Of a DNA stretch of 64,000 nucleotides, positions 59,403 to 64,000 are shown piece after piece. Source of the stretch: Halicephalobus mephisto (Eukaryota; Nematoda; Chromadorea; Rhabditida; Panagrolaimidae); contig SWDT01000001.1 of assembly GCA_009193035.1 (NCBI GenBank), positions 1,984,001-2,048,000 of the forward strand, given 5' to 3'. Made by a program: the position numbers and the translations under genes. Every line of letters begins with the position of its first letter. Position 1 is the stretch's first letter. The notes beneath the pieces were generated by a model, which worked only from the letters and a program-made list of their open reading frames with translations, had not been told where the DNA came from and did not search any database.

Positions 59403-62400
59403 CACTTGAAGATCAGCCCTACCATTGACCCCGTCGACGGATAGAAAAAACTTGTGATCAAAAACTGAAAAGCATAGTAAGAGCAGTTGCTCGCGGATTT
59501 CGAAAACAAGCCAAAAAATCACACGGTCAACGATAGACTATGACATTGGGCAATTAATTAAACAACTGAAATAAACGAAAGCAGACGGATATAGGAAAAT
59601 CGAGGATTCAGAAGGGAAAAACAAAAATGATGAAATGATGACAAAACTAATAATTCGAATTTCTTCGATCTGGCGAAAAGCGCATGTTGCCAGGAGGTTG
59701 GAAAACCAAGGATACGAAGACAAAGCCGCGTGTCTGGTGCACCCTTCCACATAACGAAAACAAACTCCTCGGAAAAGCTTTGGAGTGTGGATAGATCGGA
59801 ACTTTACCTACACTATTTTGCAAAAGATTTGATCAATCCACGTTTACTTCGGGTCAAGAGTCGTCGGAAGCAACTTGAGGATTCTCGAAATCTGAAGAGG
59901 TTTTAAAACAAAGATCCAAGTTGTAAGTAATTCGGACAACAAAGTTGTTTTTCCAGAAAAATTCAGCTGGCACAAGCAATGGAAAGGGACTGACCGACTG
60001 CCGTCTGTCGGTCGGTTCGCGCGAGTCTCTCTACCTCGACGGGATTTTTGCCCTTGGTCCAGTCTCGCCAGACAATGACCTTTTGAGGAACCAATCCTAG
60101 CTGTCAACAAAATCGATGAAAATAGATCTAAAGGACGGACAATGAGATCAAAGTACTTATTTTAAAGAAAACAATTCTTTCATCAGTCAATCTGAAGGAA
60201 CACAAAGTCCACTACTTGACAGAAAAAAATCAGGAACCAACTAAATGATAGACGGGACTTTGATATGCATTATTTATAAACAGGGTTTTGTAATGAAATC
60301 TAAAAATTGGCAAATTTTGTTTCGATCATGGAAATTTGATAGAAATTGCTAAATGAGCTTGATCCAGTTCCACGTATCACCATCAAGATGATCACATTAA
60401 TTTTTTTCATTTTCTGCAATCTATTGGGACTTCATGTAATACATAATATTACTGTGAAACTGTTTTAAAGAAGAAAATTTATCTATAATTTGCATTAAAC
60501 TGTCCATTTTAAAAGTTATTAAATTTTGGCGATTCGCGAAGAATGCCAAACAATTTTTGGAACTTTAAATTTTAAAAATTTTGTAAAAATACTTCAAAGT
60601 ATCGTTCGTAAGAGATTTTTCAGCACAATTTATTATTCTAACATACAGTAAACTATCGGAAAAATATTTATAGCATCAGAAATTTAATCCCGATAGCTAA
60701 ACCTTGTCAACTGAAGAAACTGGATTTTGATGAATAACTTGAAGTACAGATAACTAAAAAGTGCCCAGAACAGATCACATGCTGCTTTTTGTGGGAAAAC
60801 TAAACGATAAAAGATCAAATGAATCAAATGACAACTAACGGGATTTATTCGTTTTCAAAATCTCGCTGAAAGGGGCACTAAAAACCTTCATAAAAATGAG
60901 CATTTCAATAAATATTGACTAGCTTTCTGATTTAAAACGCTTAGTCATCCTTCTTAATGATAAAATAAGAAATTAACAGCTCAGCTAATTCATTTCTTAC
61001 ATTCGTCGGTAGATAAATTAAATAGTTAACTTCACAGAGACTGACGAATGTAAAGGTGGTCTTAATGGAAACCTTTTGGAAATGACCTTCATTTTGAATT
61101 CTCTTTACCAAACTTTGTGAATTTCCCGGGCTTTGTTTTGAAGTTAAATTATATTATCTTGTTCAATCGATTTATATTTGATAAAAAAAATAATTCCTAA
61201 AAAACCTGATTTAGGTTAAATAAAGTTTTCGTTGCAAGAATATTAGTACCCAAATAGTATTATTTTTTGACTATGATCTTACTGTCAGACGACGTGATTA
61301 AAATAATTAAATAATTCGTTGTGGATGTATATATCGATTCTTATTATTGTTGAAAACAAAATTAATTGCTCACTAAAATCTTCTGATGACCATGATAAAA
61401 TCTTTTGTCTTCCTAGTTCGGGTGAAAGTTACTGCCAATCTACATATATTCTAAAAAATTTATAAGCGAAGTTATTTTTTATGACCATTGCAAATATTTT
61501 TACCGTGAAATAAACCTGTTATGAGGAAGTATCTCGTTCAATAATTCTTGGGAAAAATAAAGGGTATATCAAAGTTTATAATATGGAAAAATTCAAAATA
61601 ATCTGATATTTAAAATTATTATTTTGGTATTTGAGAAACTTGTAGGATAAGTGAAATTCAGTCAAGAAGTCATTCGTATATCTGGGCAAGATAATTTTGT
61701 ACTTTTTACTGAGGAAATATCTTCAAATTGATTAAATTTCTTTCTTATCCTTTGACTTATGATTAAATCAAAATCCAAATATCTTCAATTTTAAAAATCC
61801 TTCCAAACTCTTATCCAATTAAGAAATTGGTTTTGTGCAGTTACATTAGATAACGAATTCCTCAAATTCCAGAAAAGAAGGTATTTTACTCCAAGGTATC
61901 ACATGACTTGTAATTTCCAAAAAGATAATTCAATGCAAAATTATTTTAGAAAATTAACAGTGATGAACGATTAATGGTGAAAGCCATCTCGAAGGAAGGC
62001 ATTAATGTTCCTACAACGGATTGTAATACGGATAGAATTTAATGTTTTTGAATAGGGAAACAAGGTGAGATTTAATCCATTTGGGACCACCAAGAAAACG
62101 AGAGACACAAAACATGTCAAGTTTTATATTTCAATTTTAATTTCTTTATTTCAACAAAACAATCAAGAGGAAAAACGAATAATAAACGAGTTTGAATACT
62201 AATACTCCTAAATAGATCAACTCTTACGTCTTCTATTCCATTGTCACTCATGTTTGAGCTTGAAATTGTTCTTTAAAGATCCTTCTGATATTGATTACAG
62301 TAATTTTTTCGAATCATTTTTAATTACTGCAAAAGAACAATCAGTTCAATCTTTCTTGCGATCGAAAAAGTGCTAGAAAGATCGAAAGTGTGATCTTGAA

Positions 62401-63891
62401 GAATTGATCAGGTTATACGAAATATCCTAAAAATACTATTAGTATTATTTTATAACCCTATTAAAACTTAAATAACTTTATCTTTTTATAATTTGAGTGT
62501 AATTAAACATTTGCGAAATATCAAAAATTACAAATTAAAGAATTAGACTATTTTTAAAGTTATAGAAAAACGAGTCGTTTAAAATGGCTTAATTCTCTAA
62601 GAACCTGGATTAAATGCTAATAGACTAAAACGCAAATTATACTGATTATTTCTTATTTTTTAATATTTTCTTGAACACTGTATTCATAAATCATAATTTA
62701 TTCTAAATAAAAAGTAATTATTGATATCCATCGACTTTGAACAAAACCACAAAAAATAACACAGATTTTTCCAGACAGTTGGAAATTAAAAATTACAAAT
62801 CCCCAACTCTTCATGGGAGTTGTTTCGATTCAAATTATGCCAAAGCAAACAACAGTGAAATGAGAGCTTCGTTCGATGATTCCTGAACGGAAATTCGGTT
62901 CTTTTGATGAAATAAGATCAAGTTAACATTTTTATTTTCGTAATTTACAAGTGAATTGATGTTTTCAAAAGTTACCATCTTGAAGTTAAATATTTACATT
63001 AAGATGTTTTAAATCTTCTGGATGGGTGGATTAGGAATATCCATGGAAATAAATGTCTGTGAAAAAATGTGATTTTCAAATTTTTCTGATGTCCCTAAAT
63101 TTTCTTCAGATTTTCGAGACTCAAAAATTGTCTCTCCGTAAATTTCTAAAACTGTCCAATCGAGACCAAGAATGATAAAACTGATTTTTGTATATCAACT
63201 TTCTTGATGGGTTGTAATTTCCTGAGGATCAAGAATTTCTGGATTTTGATATTCCGGTCCATGTGAGTATTCGATTGACTAACGATTTCCTAATATTCTG
63301 GAATTAACCATTCAAGAACCTTCTCGAGAATACTTTTTTGTTTGTGAGTGGTCTCTTCCTCTCTCGACAGTCAGTCACTAATTGTATCATAGGAAAAGAA
63401 ACCGAGATCGAGACAGATCCCCGCGTAATGATTGACCTGCAATTGTCAGCCAAATTTAAATCATTGAACTCGTGAATTGATCAAGGGGATGGATGTTTAC
63501 TAAAGGTCTTAACCCTTACCTTTGCATCTCCATTTCTGAACCCGCTGGAGCTGGTTCGTGAGTCAAACAAGATCTGCGCGTGTCTAAGTACCAGTATTTA
63601 CTTCTCTCTTCCAGGTTCTCGCGTTATTCCCTACCTATTCGTCTATTTTTTATTTTTTTGTGTTTTATAGAAATGTCGAAATCAATATTCGAAAGCGATT
63701 TTCCCTGTCTGGCTCAATGAGAGCTTGTCATTTTCGACCGCTTTGCAGATCGAACATCATGCGACAGTTTCGCGGAATGATGTTTGATTGGTCCCTGAAT
63801 AAAAGCATTTAGAGTTTTCGTTTTACGTGTATCGCTTATCATTTACCTTCATCCATTTCTCGCATTCTTTATCACACTTTTCGTTTAGACA
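59403..63891. other. AT-rich gene desert upstream of bec-1
   Basis: 4.5 kb without a supportable gene. An acceptor (CTTTTCAG, about 59466-59473, minus strand) gives bec-1 a 5' UTR of about 63 nt. Frames near 59538-59752 and 59844-60110 have no domain. From about 60.1 to 63.3 kb the DNA is strongly AT-rich with A/T homopolymer runs and no repeats I can define. The last 500 bp become GC-richer and lead into the next gene, so they probably contain its promoter. Confidence 0.5.
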
Positions 63892-64000
63892 ATGGCCCGG
63901 AAAAAAGACGCTTCAACCCGGCTTATTAAGCCAACACTTCCGGAGATTTATGTGGACAATGTCATTGATCTTGTCGAGAACTGGCAGTCGGAATGGGAAT
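63892..64000 (+). CDS. 5' end of a gene cut by the window edge
   Basis: ATG at 63892 opens a frame to the window end (36 codons: MARKKDASTRLIKPTLPEIY and on, with ENWQSEWE near the edge). It follows a strong acceptor (TTTTCGTTTAG, ending at 63888) by 3 nt, the same arrangement as the other genes here, so the start is credible. Too little is present to name a family; the start is basic and hydrophilic with no signal peptide. Confidence 0.55.
   Translation, partial: MARKKDASTRLIKPTLPEIYVDNVIDLVENWQSEWE

Noticed and set aside
59538..59752. Candidate upstream coding exon for bec-1
   Set aside because: The frame is hydrophobic and unlike Beclin; the ATG at 59402 gives the expected length and N-terminal CxxC.

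Overview
The window is nuclear DNA from a nematode. The ISP-1 Rieske protein, the SKN-1 protein without a leucine zipper, the Beclin BEC-1, a tandem pair of p38 kinases and the isp-1 / synaptophysin pair are all of nematode type. Most introns are very short (about 42-60 bp). Almost every start codon lies just downstream of a pyrimidine-rich AG acceptor that has no 5' exon in view, as expected where mRNAs are trans-spliced to a spliced leader. From memory, the C. elegans counterparts of lip-1, the ONECUT gene, pmk-1/2/3, isp-1, sph-1, skn-1 and bec-1 all lie on chromosome IV, so this looks like a piece of the matching ancestral linkage group. It does not look like Caenorhabditis itself: intergenic spaces are long and AT-rich, there are two p38 genes instead of three, and an NCOA4-like gene is present.

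Layout. 0.6-1.3 kb: small heat-shock protein (-), with a canonical heat-shock element upstream. 2.2-2.8 kb: small unknown protein (+). 3.8-6.1 kb: copine (+). 6.1-12.3 kb: non-coding apart from one tRNA-like relic. 12.3-13.9 kb: ERK-type dual-specificity phosphatase lip-1 (+), convergent with a ONECUT homeobox gene (14.5-18.4 kb, -). 19.5-34.8 kb: a 14-exon gene (-) for a receptor-like protein of about 3,580 residues matching fly Uninflatable; its 3.1-kb intron holds a tetraspan gene on the opposite strand (25.7-27.0 kb). 36.0-37.2 kb: carbohydrate sulfotransferase (-). 37.6-39.9 kb: calpain (+). 40.1-44.4 kb: three head-to-tail minus-strand genes (two-TM protein, pmk-3-like, pmk-1/2-like). 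45.0-46.9 kb: isp-1 and sph-1 (+). 47.4-48.5 kb: SPRY protein (-). 50.0-51.5 kb: NCOA4-like gene (-). 52.6-53.9 kb: type I membrane protein with a PPPPY tail (+). 54.3-57.5 kb: skn-1 (-) with a C-type lectin gene nested on the plus strand at 55.5-56.1 kb. 57.7-59.4 kb: bec-1 (-), ending about 174 bp before the skn-1 acceptor. 59.4-63.9 kb: AT-rich non-coding DNA. 63.9-64.0 kb: start of a cut-off gene (+).

The window is unusually rich in stress, signalling and quality-control genes: p38 and SKN-1 (one stress pathway in C. elegans), bec-1 (autophagy), a probable ferritinophagy receptor, a small HSP, and LIP-1 with an Uninflatable homologue (both tied to Notch/Ras signalling elsewhere). Whether that clustering has any function is unknown. 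Exon boundaries were worked out by hand from splice consensus and reading frame; every multi-exon CDS reported as complete sums to a multiple of three.
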